Shown here piece by piece: positions 54,303 through 63,440 of a stretch of DNA of 64,000 bases (positions are counted from its first letter, which is position 1; every line of letters starts with the position of its first letter). The notes under the pieces are model-generated. The model had not been told where the DNA came from. It did not search any database and saw only the letters and a list, made by a program, of their open reading frames with translations. Both the position numbers and the translations under genes were made by a program. Origin of the DNA: UBA9926 sp913064795 (GTDB lineage Bacteria > Pseudomonadota > Gammaproteobacteria > Pseudomonadales > Azotimanducaceae); assembly GCA_045560765.1 (NCBI GenBank), contig JBJKZD010000005.1, forward strand, positions 186,001 through 250,000. Direction: 5' to 3'.

Positions 54303-54932
54303 ATGGGCCTATTTTCTCGGAACCTTGCGATACCGACGTCAGAAGAGGCCCTACCTGGAAGGGCCGAGTCCATGCCGGTCCCTAGTGCCCATTTCGTTAA
54401 CGGCCAGCCTCTCGTCGGCCCTTTTCCGAGTGGCTTCCAACAAATCCAATTCGGCATGGGCTGTTTTTGGGGCGCAGAGCGAAAATTTTGGGAACTGCCG
54501 GGCGTTTATACAACCGCAGCAGGCTACGCCGGCGGTCACTCACCCAACCCAACCTATGAGGAGGTCTGCTCTGGACAAACCGGCCACACCGAAGTTGTTT
54601 TGGTGGTTTGGGACCCCACTGCCGTAACCCTCGACGCCCTCCTGGCGAAGTTCTGGGAGAGTCACAATCCAACTCAAGGCATGCGCCAGGGCAACGATAT
54701 GGGCACCCAATATCGATCCTGTATTTATACTGAATCCCCCGAGCAGCTTGCGACCGCTCAAACCAGCCTCCATCATTTTCAAAATAAACTGCAAGCGGAG
54801 GGCTTTCCTCCTATCACGACAGAGCTCAAAGTTGGTCCAACGTTTTACTACGCCGAGCACTACCATCAGCAATACCTTGCCAAGGTGCCCAACGGCTACT
54901 GTGGCCTTGGTGGCACTGGCGTCTGTTACTAA
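54303..54932 (+). CDS. msrA: Peptide methionine sulfoxide reductase A
   Basis: 209 residues with the active cysteine C54 in GMGCFWGAERKFW, and the blocks GHTEVVLVVWDPT, FWESHNPTQGMRQGNDMGTQYRS and YYAEHYHQQYLAK. Length and C-terminal GYCGLGGTGVCY (recycling cysteines) are like those of E. coli MsrA. AGGAG lies 9 nt before the ATG. Converges with purC, 4-nt overlap. Confidence 0.95.
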   Translation: MGLFSRNLAIPTSEEALPGRAESMPVPSAHFVNGQPLVGPFPSGFQQIQFGMGCFWGAERKFWELPGVYTTAAGYAGGHSPNPTYEEVCSGQTGHTEVVLVVWDPTAVTLDALLAKFWESHNPTQGMRQGNDMGTQYRSCIYTESPEQLATAQTSLHHFQNKLQAEGFPPITTELKVGPTFYYAEHYHQQYLAKVPNGYCGLGGTGVCY

Positions 54933-55834
54933 GCCATTAGCTTTTGATAGGCTTGGTCGTAGCGCACCAGTGTCTGTTCGATTACTTCGGCTGGCAATGC
55001 CGGACCTGGCGCTTCTTTATCCCACAGTCCTTTCGCAACCAATCCCTCGGTAAAATTTCTGACGAATTGTTTGTCGAAACTATTCTGCTCTTCTCCGGGA
55101 CGCCAATCATCAGCAGGCCAGAAGCGAGAACTGTCCGGCGTCAATACTTCATCAATCAATACTGGCTCATCAGAACCCGGCTCTAACCCGAATTCAAATT
55201 TGGTGTCCGCGATCAGGATTCCCCGCTCGCCAGCGTAGGTTCGACCCTCGTTATAAATGGCAATCGAACGATCTCTGATGGCTTCCATCAGCTCGGTTCC
55301 CGCAACCCGGCAACTCTCTTCAAAACTAATGTTCTCATCGTGCCCCGACTCGGCTTTCGTGCTGGGCGTAAACACTGGCTCATCGATTCGGTCGCTATTG
55401 ACCATACCCTTGGGTAGGGCAATACCACAGACCTCCCCGGTTTTAAGATAGTCTTTGAAACCACTGCCTGTGAGATAACCCCGGACGATACACTCAACGG
55501 GCACCACCTTGCTCTTTCGACAGATCATGATTCGACCATCAAGCATTGCATAATCTTGTTCACTTAATCCTGCAATGTCTCTTGGGTTGGTACTCACCAA
55601 ATGGTGTTTGTAGCGCCCGGAGAAATAGTCAAACCAGAACTTGGAAATTTTTGTCAGCATGGCGCCCTTACCGGGAATCCCATTTTCTAACACAACATCA
55701 AAAACACTCACCCGATCGGTCGCGATAATCAAGAGCCCTTCATCACCATTGGGCAGGGTCAGGTCATACAGATCCCGAACCTTACCCGTCCGTTTATTGG
55801 GGAGAGAGAGATCTGTCCTAAGCAATGCTTCCAC
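54929..55834 (-). CDS. purC: SAICAR synthase (long form)
   Basis: 301 residues from the GTG at 55834 (AAGGTG 5 nt upstream); a longer frame has no homologous sequence. KVRDLYDL, RVSVFDVVLENGIPGKGAMLTKIS, VECIVRGYLTGSGFKDY and DTKFEFGL...DEVLTPDSSRFWPADDW mark PurC. It ligates aspartate to CAIR. This is the about 300-residue type as in yeast and many alphaproteobacteria, not the 237-residue enterobacterial form. Confidence 0.95.
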   Translation of the reverse strand: MEALLRTDLSLPNKRTGKVRDLYDLTLPNGDEGLLIIATDRVSVFDVVLENGIPGKGAMLTKISKFWFDYFSGRYKHHLVSTNPRDIAGLSEQDYAMLDGRIMICRKSKVVPVECIVRGYLTGSGFKDYLKTGEVCGIALPKGMVNSDRIDEPVFTPSTKAESGHDENISFEESCRVAGTELMEAIRDRSIAIYNEGRTYAGERGILIADTKFEFGLEPGSDEPVLIDEVLTPDSSRFWPADDWRPGEEQNSFDKQFVRNFTEGLVAKGLWDKEAPGPALPAEVIEQTLVRYDQAYQKLMA

Positions 55835-55838
55835 GTTG

Positions 55839-57086
55839 TCACCTTTTTCTGTCTGTTGATAAATCGCTACTGAGCGCTTGCCCAAAATCTTGAAGTAAAT
55901 CGTCAGAATCCTCAATACCCACCGAAACTCGGATCAAATTATCTCGAATGCCCATCGCCGCTCGACGCTCGGCCCCGATCTCGTAAAAGATCGAATGGGC
56001 AACAGGCAATGCAAGAGTTCGAATATCACCAAGATGCGTTGCTTTCACCACGGTTTGCAAACGATTCAGCATCTCAAAACAATCCAGTCCGTCAGCAAGC
56101 TCAAAACTAAGGATTGCACCGGGATACAGGAATAGCTCCCGGGCGCGCTCAAACTGAGGATGACCCGGTAGCCCCGGATAGTACACGGTCTCTATGGATT
56201 CATGCTCATCGAAAAACTTCGCCAGCGCCGCCGCATTCGCACAGGCGCGATCAAGCCGAAGCGCAAGGGTGTCGCAGCCGGTTGAGAGTCGGTGGGCCGC
56301 ATCAGCTGCCAAACTGGCACCGAAATCCCGTAAGCCTTTTTTCTTGATCTGACTGATCCCCCACATCGCCGCCGGTCCAGATCGATACTGATCATAAATA
56401 TTCTCGAATTTAGACCAATCAAACTCACCCATTTCAGTAATACTACCGCCCAGGGCATTGCCATGGCCGCCAATATATTTTGTTAATGAATTGACAACCA
56501 ATCCCGCGCCGACCCCTCTAGGCTTAAAAAGATAGGGGCTTGTCAGGGTGTTATCCACGACGTAAAGCAAACCCGCCTCCCGGCACACGACTCCAATTCC
56601 CTCAAGGTCTGCGATTTGTGTTCTGGGGTTCGCGATGGTTTCAACAAAGACCATCTTAGTCTCGGCTCGAACGACCCTGGCCACGTTCCCAGCGTCCGTC
56701 GCGTCAACAAAGCTGACATCAATCCCATGCGCGCTGAAGGATTCAAGCAGACTCGCTGAATTACCAAAGAGAAACTGCGATGCAATCAAGTGATCGCCGC
56801 GACGTAAAAGCGCGAAAATCAGTGTTCCGATCGCTGCCATACCTGTCCCAAAACCAATGGACGCTAGCCCGTCCTCCATGCGCGTCACTTTTTGCTCGAG
56901 TGCCTCGACCGTTGGGTTAACCTGCCGCCCATAGGTATACCCTTTTTCTTTGCCTTGGAAGACCCGAGCCAAAGTTTGCGCATCCTCATAGCCATAGGTC
57001 ACGCCAGGATGAATAGGCTTAAGCAAATTTCCATGTTCCACACCAAATTCGCGATCTGAATGAACAAGGGTCGTTGTGAATCCCAT
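55839..57086 (-). CDS. Cys/Met metabolism PLP enzyme (O-acetyl/succinylhomoserine sulfhydrylase-like)
   Basis: 415 residues. KGYTYGRQVNPTVEALEQKVTRMEDG and the PLP lysine K203 in VNSLTKYIGGHGNALGG place it in the cystathionine gamma-synthase superfamily, nearer the MetY type than classical MetB. GGAG lies 8 nt before the ATG. Upstream is a SAM-II riboswitch and a terminator, so a role in methionine synthesis is well supported. 4 nt upstream of purC, perhaps cotranscribed. Confidence 0.88.
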   Translation of the reverse strand: MGFTTTLVHSDREFGVEHGNLLKPIHPGVTYGYEDAQTLARVFQGKEKGYTYGRQVNPTVEALEQKVTRMEDGLASIGFGTGMAAIGTLIFALLRRGDHLIASQFLFGNSASLLESFSAHGIDVSFVDATDAGNVARVVRAETKMVFVETIANPRTQIADLEGIGVVCREAGLLYVVDNTLTSPYLFKPRGVGAGLVVNSLTKYIGGHGNALGGSITEMGEFDWSKFENIYDQYRSGPAAMWGISQIKKKGLRDFGASLAADAAHRLSTGCDTLALRLDRACANAAALAKFFDEHESIETVYYPGLPGHPQFERARELFLYPGAILSFELADGLDCFEMLNRLQTVVKATHLGDIRTLALPVAHSIFYEIGAERRAAMGIRDNLIRVSVGIEDSDDLLQDFGQALSSDLSTDRKR

Positions 57087-57097
57087 CTATTTTCTCC

Positions 57098-57125
57098 AAA
57101 AAAAAACCCGCAGCAAACGGCGGGC
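57098..57125 (-). terminator. Intrinsic terminator in the leader of the Cys/Met enzyme gene
   Basis: On the minus strand CCCGC (57124-57120), loop CGTTTGCT, GCGGG (57111-57107), then nine T (57106-57098), ending at the GGAG Shine-Dalgarno site. The position makes it a conditional (attenuator) terminator. Confidence 0.85.
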
Positions 57126-57129
57126 TTTA

Positions 57130-57184
57130 ATGCTTTAGCCGTATTTTTTATGCGCCCGCAAGCTACTATCAAATCGGCGCGGAA
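57130..57184 (-). promoter_or_regulatory. SAM-II riboswitch
   Basis: The minus strand carries the SAM-II core. P1 is GCGCC (57180-57176) with GGCGC (57156-57152). The loop begins GATTTGA and contains GCTTGC. An A-rich joining strand ATAAAAAATA follows P1, then GCTAAAGC (57139-57132), whose GC and AAGC can pair with GCTTGC to make the pseudoknot. Order and sequence parallel the solved SAM-II (GAUUUAACCGUAUUGC, then GAUAAAUGUAGCUAAAAAGG). Located before a methionine gene, 46-98 nt upstream of its ATG. Confidence 0.87.
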
Positions 57185-57261
57185 AGCAGTTTAAACCTTC
57201 GACCTTAATGAATCAAACCTGAGGGGATGAGCGCTCCCCCTGCAGCAAGTTTTATTTGAAC

Positions 57262-57270
57262 TGCTATACT
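57262..57270 (+). promoter_or_regulatory. Extended -10 element before apeB
   Basis: TGCTATACT fits an extended -10 promoter (TATACT, 5/6), 29 nt before the apeB ATG. The -35 is weak. The divergent leader gene's promoter must lie in the remaining part of the 57185-57299 gap. Confidence 0.4.
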
Positions 57271-57299
57271 CTTGCAGACACTGAAACTGAAACAATCGT

Positions 57300-58592
57300 A
57301 TGTCTTCTGAGCTCAACCAAGGCCTTTTGGATTTCTTAAAAGCTTCACCGACGCCCTATCACGCGACCCAGAACATCGCACAAAAATTAGCGACTGCTGG
57401 CTTTCAAACTCTGAATGAAGAAAATGCCTGGGATCTTGGTCAAGGATGCTATTTTGTAACCAGAGGCGCCTCTATTATCGCCCTGAACATTAATCCCAAA
57501 ACACTGACAGATACAGGCCTAAAAATGGTCGGTGCCCACACCGACAGTCCGTGCCTCAAAGTCAAACCAAACCCCTTGATTGAGGAATCGAGTTATCAGC
57601 AGATCGGTGTTGAGGTCTACGGCGGTGTTCTGTTGAACCCTTGGTTCGATCGGGACCTCAGCCTTGCTGGAAAAGTGACCTATCTCAATCAAGCGGGCGA
57701 ACTCAGAAGCACACTGGTTAATTTAGAATCTGCCGTCGCTATCATCCCGAGCTTGGCGATTCACCTCGACAGAGAGGCCAATACAAAACGGTCTATTAAC
57801 GCTCAAACTGACCTGCCTCCCATTGTTGGCCAAAGCTTCGGGGACTTTGACGCTCTGCTAAAGCGAGGCATTGGGCAACAGCACCCCAATGCATTAGCTG
57901 ATCAAATCCTCGCTTTTGACCTTAGCTTCTACGATGTCAATCCGCCTGCGTGCATCGGCATCAATCAGGAATTCATTGCCAGTGCCAGATTAGATAATTT
58001 GTTGTCGTGCTACCTGGCTGTTGAAGCCCTAATGGCAGCGAGCGCCGAAAACACCCTCGTCGTGCTAAACGATCATGAAGAAGTCGGCAGCGCATCAGCG
58101 GCCGGTGCCGACGGCTCATTTTTAACCGATGTCCTTGAACGATTGTTCGATCGATCTGAGACAAGAATTAGAACCCTTGCTTCGTCAATGCTGATATCAA
58201 CCGACAATGCCCACGGCGTGCATCCGAATTTTACTTCCAAGCATGATCCATTGCATGGGCCGTTGCTCAATCAAGGCCCGGTGATCAAAGTGAACGCCAA
58301 CCAGCGTTATGCCACCGATGGCGACACCCACGGGTTCTTCAAAGCGTTGTGTCAAACTCAGAACATCCCGCATCAGGTTTTTGTGACTCGCTCAGACATG
58401 GGCTGCGGCAGCACAATAGGACCGATAACCGCCAGTAAACTCGGGGTAAAAACCCTCGATGTCGGTTTACCGACCTTTGGTATGCATTCGATCCGGGAAG
58501 TGGCAGGGGCCGCGGATTCCGCTTATTTGAAAAAAGCCCTGACTGCTTTTTTCAAGTTTGACGGTGGAATCCAAGTTCAGATAGAGCACTAA
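57300..58592 (+). CDS. apeB: M18 family aminopeptidase (ApeB-like)
   Basis: 430 residues. Zinc peptidase M18 with metal-binding GAHTDSPCLKV, DHEEVGS, and SSMLISTDNAHGVHP, plus VTRSDMGCGSTIGP near the end. ApeB-type peptidases cleave N-terminal residues in the cytosol. Converges with sbcB (4-nt overlap). Confidence 0.93.
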   Translation: MSSELNQGLLDFLKASPTPYHATQNIAQKLATAGFQTLNEENAWDLGQGCYFVTRGASIIALNINPKTLTDTGLKMVGAHTDSPCLKVKPNPLIEESSYQQIGVEVYGGVLLNPWFDRDLSLAGKVTYLNQAGELRSTLVNLESAVAIIPSLAIHLDREANTKRSINAQTDLPPIVGQSFGDFDALLKRGIGQQHPNALADQILAFDLSFYDVNPPACIGINQEFIASARLDNLLSCYLAVEALMAASAENTLVVLNDHEEVGSASAAGADGSFLTDVLERLFDRSETRIRTLASSMLISTDNAHGVHPNFTSKHDPLHGPLLNQGPVIKVNANQRYATDGDTHGFFKALCQTQNIPHQVFVTRSDMGCGSTIGPITASKLGVKTLDVGLPTFGMHSIREVAGAADSAYLKKALTAFFKFDGGIQVQIEH

Positions 58593-60005
58593 CCCAAATC
58601 CAGTCCAACCGCCTTAGCCTGATCCTTCATTCGCTCAGTCAGATGCTGCAGCAACGGGTCAAAAGGATGCTCTGCACTCAGCTCCAGCGTCCGTGCATAC
58701 AATTTTTCGAGTCGGCCTCCACTCATCCAACGATGCTGGAGAAACTGCTGCCACCTTTGGCGCTGATCCGGGGACAGCGCTTCTGGATAATGCCGAGCCT
58801 TATAGTTGAAATAAAGATCGTTCAAGCGCTGATCGTCAAAAATATCAATCCCACCGGCCACCCCGGCTTCATCACGAACCTGCTCAAATCGACTCCGGTC
58901 CGCATCTGAGATGAAACCGCCGGAGTACAGCTGGTACTCCGCATCTTTTAAAGGCGCCTGAGACTTCGACGCGTACAACTCGAGCAATACGCTGTGTAGC
59001 GGCGCACAACTTTGTATTTTTTTAATCCGATCAGTCAACTGAAACTTGGACCAGCCCCAGGTTGAAGCCCAATCAGGCTCGATCGTTGAGATTGGTGCGA
59101 TGGCGGGCGAGCGATTTAAGGCAATTGTCTGGAGCGGTCTAGAGCGCTTTTGGCCGGTGTCGCCCTCAAAAGAAAAAAACTGTCGTAAATCAGCGCTGGA
59201 TAAGGAGACATATTCGTCCGGCTCAATATCGAGATTCAAACAAATGATGCTATTGGCGTTGCTGGGATGAGCCATAAACGGCAACAAGGGTGAAATGAAC
59301 CGTTTTTTTTGGATCAAAGTAAGGAGCAACCTGCAGGATCGGCTGTTTTCCTAGGGGATACAACATCGCCTTCACTGCCGTCTTTTGACGAAGCTTAAAG
59401 TAATAATCAAACAGTCTTGGTTGGGCACGCTTTAGCAGGCGAGCCAGCCCTAGGGTTGCTTCAATGTCCGACAGCGCATCATGGGCTTTAATGTGACTCA
59501 GCCCGTTGGCTTCTGACAAGTCCACGAGCTTGAACGAAGGCCTACCATCGGGACGGGTCGGCCATTGTATCCCCTCCGGGCGCAAGCTAAAGCACAACCG
59601 TGCCAAATCGATAAGATCCCACCGAGAATTTCCGTTCATCCATTCACGAGCATAGGGGTCAAAAAAACTGCGATACAGTGACTGCCGCAGGAACTCATCG
59701 TCAAATTTTAAACTGTTGAACCCAACTCCACAGGTTCCAGGCACCATAAAAATGGCCTGAATCTTTTCGATCCCTGCAAGCTCGCTCAAACCTTCTGTCT
59801 CGAGTTGCGCAGGATCTATTCCTGTGACCCTACTTGCATCCGGGTGGAATAGCGTGTCTTCACTCGGTTTGACATAAAAGTTGATGGGCGCATCAATGGG
59901 ATTCAATTCAGAGTCAGTTCGTTGGCCTGCAAATTGGATGACTCGATCAAGCACGGGATCGGTTCCCGTGGTCTCAAGGTCATACCAAAAAAAAGATTGA
60001 TCCAT
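58589..60005 (-). pseudogene. sbcB: Exonuclease I, split by frameshift in an A8 tract
   Basis: Two minus-strand frames together make one ExoI (about 470 residues). 60005-59250 encodes the DEDDh nuclease domain with WYDLETTGTDP, NSLKFDDEFL and HDALSDIEATLGLARLLKRAQP. 59329-58589 encodes the SH3-like and helical C-terminal region (AHPSNANSIICLNLD, LYSGGFISDADRSRFE, NYKARHYPEALS...W). The junction is a run of eight A on the coding strand (59310-59303); CCA-AAA-AAA-CGG with one A less restores the ExoI-like reading ...DPKKRFISPL. It degrades single-stranded DNA 3' to 5'. May be decoded by transcriptional slippage, broken, or misassembled. Confidence 0.88.
59303..59310 (-). other. Homopolymer frameshift site in sbcB
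   Basis: T8 on the plus strand, A8 on the coding strand. Frames -1/+1 differ exactly here; losing one A (A7) or gaining two restores the frame. Confidence 0.8.
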
Positions 60006-60072
60006 CCCTGCAGGCCTTCTCTTTTATTTTTGCTGTATCTTATACTATCGCTATTGCTATCAGGTCTCACGA

Positions 60073-61446
60073 ATGATTCGCCCAATCCACATTACAACGG
60101 CGCTAGGACCTGCACTAGCCCTTCTGGTGTTCTGGCTTTTGAATACGCCGGAGCAAGATTCCGCGATCGCTTTTACCGCAGCGATCACCATCTGGACTGC
60201 GGTTTGGTGGATCTTTGAACCCATCCCAATTCCGGCGACCTCGCTCTTACCCCTCGCTTTGTTTCCAGCGGTCGGGGTTTTGACCCCAACCGAGGTCGGT
60301 GCTGCGTATGGTAGCCCACTCGTGCTGCTGCTCATGGGAGGCTTCATCTTGTCAACTGCGATGGAGCGAAGTGGCGCCCATCGACGGGTGGCACTGACAA
60401 TGGTTAATTTATTTGGCGGCAGTAGCAGCAAGCGTTTGGTGTTTGGTTTTATGGCCGCAGCGGCGCTGCTCTCGATGTGGATTTCTAACACCGCGACCAC
60501 CTTAATGCTGCTACCCGTCGCTATGGCAGTATTAGAAAAGGCGCCTGACAAAAAGCTCGCGATCCCGCTGCTATTGGGCATCGCCTACGCATCCAGTATC
60601 GGTGGCATTGGAACCCCGATCGGCACACCGCCCAACCTTGTCTTTCAGCAGGTCTATGCGGAAACCGTGGGCAGCGAAATTGGGTTCCTCACTTGGATGA
60701 GCTGGGGCGTGCCGGTGGTCCTTATATTTGTTCCAATCACAGCGCTTTGGCTGACCCGGGGCCTTGATTATCAGGGCAGCTTTATCCTGCCAGCTGTCGG
60801 CACCTGGCAGTCTGCAGAACGACGTGTGCTGATTGTCTTTGCATTGACTGCACTGGCTTGGGTGACGCGTTCGCAACCTTTCGGCGGCTGGAGTACTTTT
60901 TTGAACGTCCCCGGCATCAACGATGCAGGTGTTGCCATGCTCGCCGTCGTAGTGATGTTTCTTGTTCCCGATGGTCGAGGTGAACGACTGCTGAACTGGG
61001 AATCGGCAGCCAAAATCCCATGGGGCATGCTCATTTTATTTGGCGGTGGTATCGCCATCGCGAAAGCTTTTGTAGCGTCTGGATTATCTCAGCAGCTGGG
61101 CATTTGGCTGACCCAACTTGCGACCCTAGATCTTTTCCTTCTGATACTCGCGATCTGCCTCACCATCACATTTATGACTGAGATTACCAGCAACACGGCA
61201 ACGACGACTTTGATGTTACCCATTCTGGCGGCGGCTGCCTTGGCTGCAGAAATTCCGCCAGAGATCCTTATGGTGCCTGCTGCCATGAGTGCAAGTTGCG
61301 CATTTATGTTACCGGTAGCAACCGCTCCCAACACCATCATGTTCAGCACTGGCGCCTTTCCGATCAGAACCATGGTCAAAGAGGGCCTAGCGCTCAACCT
61401 GATTGGCGCTTTACTGATCACCAGCGCCTGTCGACTCCTGATTTAG
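60073..61446 (+). CDS. SLC13/DASS family Na+-coupled anion symporter
   Basis: 457 residues, about 11 hydrophobic segments. Two SNT motifs that form the substrate and sodium sites are present: WISNTATTLMLLP and EITSNTATTTLMLP; SSIGGIGTPIGTPPN and PVATAPNTIMF are also typical. Likely carries di- or tricarboxylates or sulfate. Divergent from sbcB, and overlaps the peptidase gene tail to tail by 36 nt. Confidence 0.9.
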   Translation: MIRPIHITTALGPALALLVFWLLNTPEQDSAIAFTAAITIWTAVWWIFEPIPIPATSLLPLALFPAVGVLTPTEVGAAYGSPLVLLLMGGFILSTAMERSGAHRRVALTMVNLFGGSSSKRLVFGFMAAAALLSMWISNTATTLMLLPVAMAVLEKAPDKKLAIPLLLGIAYASSIGGIGTPIGTPPNLVFQQVYAETVGSEIGFLTWMSWGVPVVLIFVPITALWLTRGLDYQGSFILPAVGTWQSAERRVLIVFALTALAWVTRSQPFGGWSTFLNVPGINDAGVAMLAVVVMFLVPDGRGERLLNWESAAKIPWGMLILFGGGIAIAKAFVASGLSQQLGIWLTQLATLDLFLLILAICLTITFMTEITSNTATTTLMLPILAAAALAAEIPPEILMVPAAMSASCAFMLPVATAPNTIMFSTGAFPIRTMVKEGLALNLIGALLITSACRLLI

Positions 61447-62511
61447 GGCATCGATCACTCGGGCCCAAAGATCTGGATCTCGGCGCTGGGAAGCGTCAAA
61501 CAGTGATAACCTTCGGACTGCCTCGAAAAACCGCTCGTAATTCCCACCCAGCGCCTCATGCAGTTGAATGAAGCGGGGGGTGAGTCCGGAATAACTCTGC
61601 ACCAAGGCAAGGCTCGCGTTATTGAGCGGACCCGACATCAGTCTCTGGTATGGAGGCCTCGGCCAATCCGCGACCAAATTTTGATACGCCGCTTTGAGCA
61701 TCGCCACTCTCTCAGATTTTTTTACCCGCATTACCTGATCACTGTGCGCCCTATCGTAAAGCACCGCTAAATCAGCGCGAGCCGTTAAAATCAATCTTTC
61801 GACCCGGCGCTTCTTGGCCGCCCACTGAGCATCGTCTGCCATTGGTGGCAGGCTCAAAAGCTGAGATTTACTCAACGCCTGAATACCGAGTTCTGCAACC
61901 GCCGAAGCGTAACTCTCATTCCAATCGGTATCACCCAGGACATACAAGTGCAGGTGTGCTAGCTCATGATACAAGGTCCGAATTAACCCTGGCTCAGATC
62001 CCAGCAAAAAGGTGTCCAGCAGCGGATCCTTAAACCAACCTAAAGTGGTGTAAGCTGCAACCCCAACAACGGCAACGTCATCACCTTTTCCCCGTATTTT
62101 TTCTGCAACCTTTATTGCGTCGTGCTCCTTAAAATAGCCTCGATAGGTCACGCATCCAGCGACAGGAAAACAGTGTCGGTTCAAATCAGTCGAGAATTCT
62201 GGCGCGACAAAGACGTTCCACACGACATAAGGACGATTGAGCACGGTATACCGCTCATAGTTGCCCTTGGCATCTAACCCTAGATGGTCTTCTGCAAACT
62301 CAAGCGCAGCCGCTGCCAGCAGCAGACGGCTACGGGTCTGGGGGTCGACAAGTTTGTCGACCAAGACATCATCGATGTTTCGGGACCCAGTCATCAGTTC
62401 AAGCTGACCTTTGGCCGCTTGGTAGGGAAAATAGATTGACTGACAACCGGTCAACAAACAGGTGACGCAGCTTCCAACTGTGACTATCCTTAACAGACTT
62501 CTAAACTTCAC
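61411..62511 (-). CDS. DUF2265 family lipoprotein, predicted aminopeptidase
   Basis: 366 residues from a GTG at 62511. Lipobox LLTGC (C23) implies an envelope lipoprotein. The HELAH at 182-186 within YHELAHLHLYV is a zinc-peptidase motif; DVAVVGVAAYTTLGWFKDPLLDTFL is diagnostic of this predicted aminopeptidase family (PF10023). Function is not established. Only 12 nt separate its start from that of the divergent acyltransferase. Confidence 0.85.
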   Translation of the reverse strand: MKFRSLLRIVTVGSCVTCLLTGCQSIYFPYQAAKGQLELMTGSRNIDDVLVDKLVDPQTRSRLLLAAAALEFAEDHLGLDAKGNYERYTVLNRPYVVWNVFVAPEFSTDLNRHCFPVAGCVTYRGYFKEHDAIKVAEKIRGKGDDVAVVGVAAYTTLGWFKDPLLDTFLLGSEPGLIRTLYHELAHLHLYVLGDTDWNESYASAVAELGIQALSKSQLLSLPPMADDAQWAAKKRRVERLILTARADLAVLYDRAHSDQVMRVKKSERVAMLKAAYQNLVADWPRPPYQRLMSGPLNNASLALVQSYSGLTPRFIQLHEALGGNYERFFEAVRRLSLFDASQRRDPDLWARVIDALNQESTGAGDQ

Positions 62512-62523
62512 ATTGAAAGGCCT

Positions 62524-63405
62524 ATGGTTCGTTCAATCCGAGCAATGATCAGTCTAACGCTAATGTTCTTGAACACTTTAGCGCTGGGTGCCCCCTTGTG
62601 CCTGGCTGCTCTTCTCAGGGTGTTAACGCCCGCAACCCTAGAGCCAACTTGGACCAGGCTCTCGATGCGCTGTGCTGAGCAGTGGATTACGCACAACAAC
62701 TTGATCCTTGATGCGTTTCAAACCCTCGATGTTACCCTGAATATTGATGCCGACTTGCAAAATGACCAGTGGTATCTCGTGATTTGTAACCATCAAAGTT
62801 GGACCGATATTTTATTACTCCAGAGGGCGCTCAACCGAAAGATTCCAATGCTTAAATTCTTCATTAAGCAGGCACTGATCTACGTTCCCATCCTCGGTAT
62901 CTGCTGGTGGGCCTTGGATTTCCCGATCATGAAACGCTACAGCAGGCAAACCTTGATTCGCAAGCCTCAGCTCAAAGGCAAGGATTTGGAAACCACTCGG
63001 AAATCTTGCGAGCGCTTCAAACTCACCCCGGTTGCGGTTCTTAATTTTCTCGAGGGAACCCGATTTACAGTCGAAAAACAGCGGCAATCCAACAGCCCTT
63101 ATCAACGACTGCTCAAACCGAAAACCGCCGGTGCTGCCATGGTCGTCGAGGCACTTGAACAGCACTTGACCGCAATTTTAGATGTCACCATTGTCTATCA
63201 TCAAAAGACACCCAATTTCTTTGATTTCCTTTCGGGCCACTCCCATCCGATTAGTATCAAAATAGAGCAGATTGCTGTTCCCAGGGCCCAGCAAAAATCC
63301 GAGCAAACCCCGCCCAAGTCAGTCGGGCGAGCGATGCAGCAAGTGATTACGGATCGGTGGGCTCTCAAAGATGCTTACCTGCAGCAATCCCTAGAGCCTA
63401 ACTGA
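62524..63405 (+). CDS. yihG: LPLAT family acyltransferase (YihG-like)
   Basis: 293 residues. Hydrophobic N-terminus (about 8-32), then NHQSWTD (89-95), the HX4D acyltransferase motif, and LNFLEGTRF (173-181). Resembles inner-membrane 1-acyl-sn-glycerol-3-phosphate acyltransferase-type YihG of gammaproteobacteria. Lipid acylation; exact acceptor unknown. AAGG lies 4 nt before the ATG. Confidence 0.87.
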   Translation: MVRSIRAMISLTLMFLNTLALGAPLCLAALLRVLTPATLEPTWTRLSMRCAEQWITHNNLILDAFQTLDVTLNIDADLQNDQWYLVICNHQSWTDILLLQRALNRKIPMLKFFIKQALIYVPILGICWWALDFPIMKRYSRQTLIRKPQLKGKDLETTRKSCERFKLTPVAVLNFLEGTRFTVEKQRQSNSPYQRLLKPKTAGAAMVVEALEQHLTAILDVTIVYHQKTPNFFDFLSGHSHPISIKIEQIAVPRAQQKSEQTPPKSVGRAMQQVITDRWALKDAYLQQSLEPN

Positions 63406-63440
63406 GCGTCCTGCTATGCTTGATTCTTGGAGGGTCTGCT

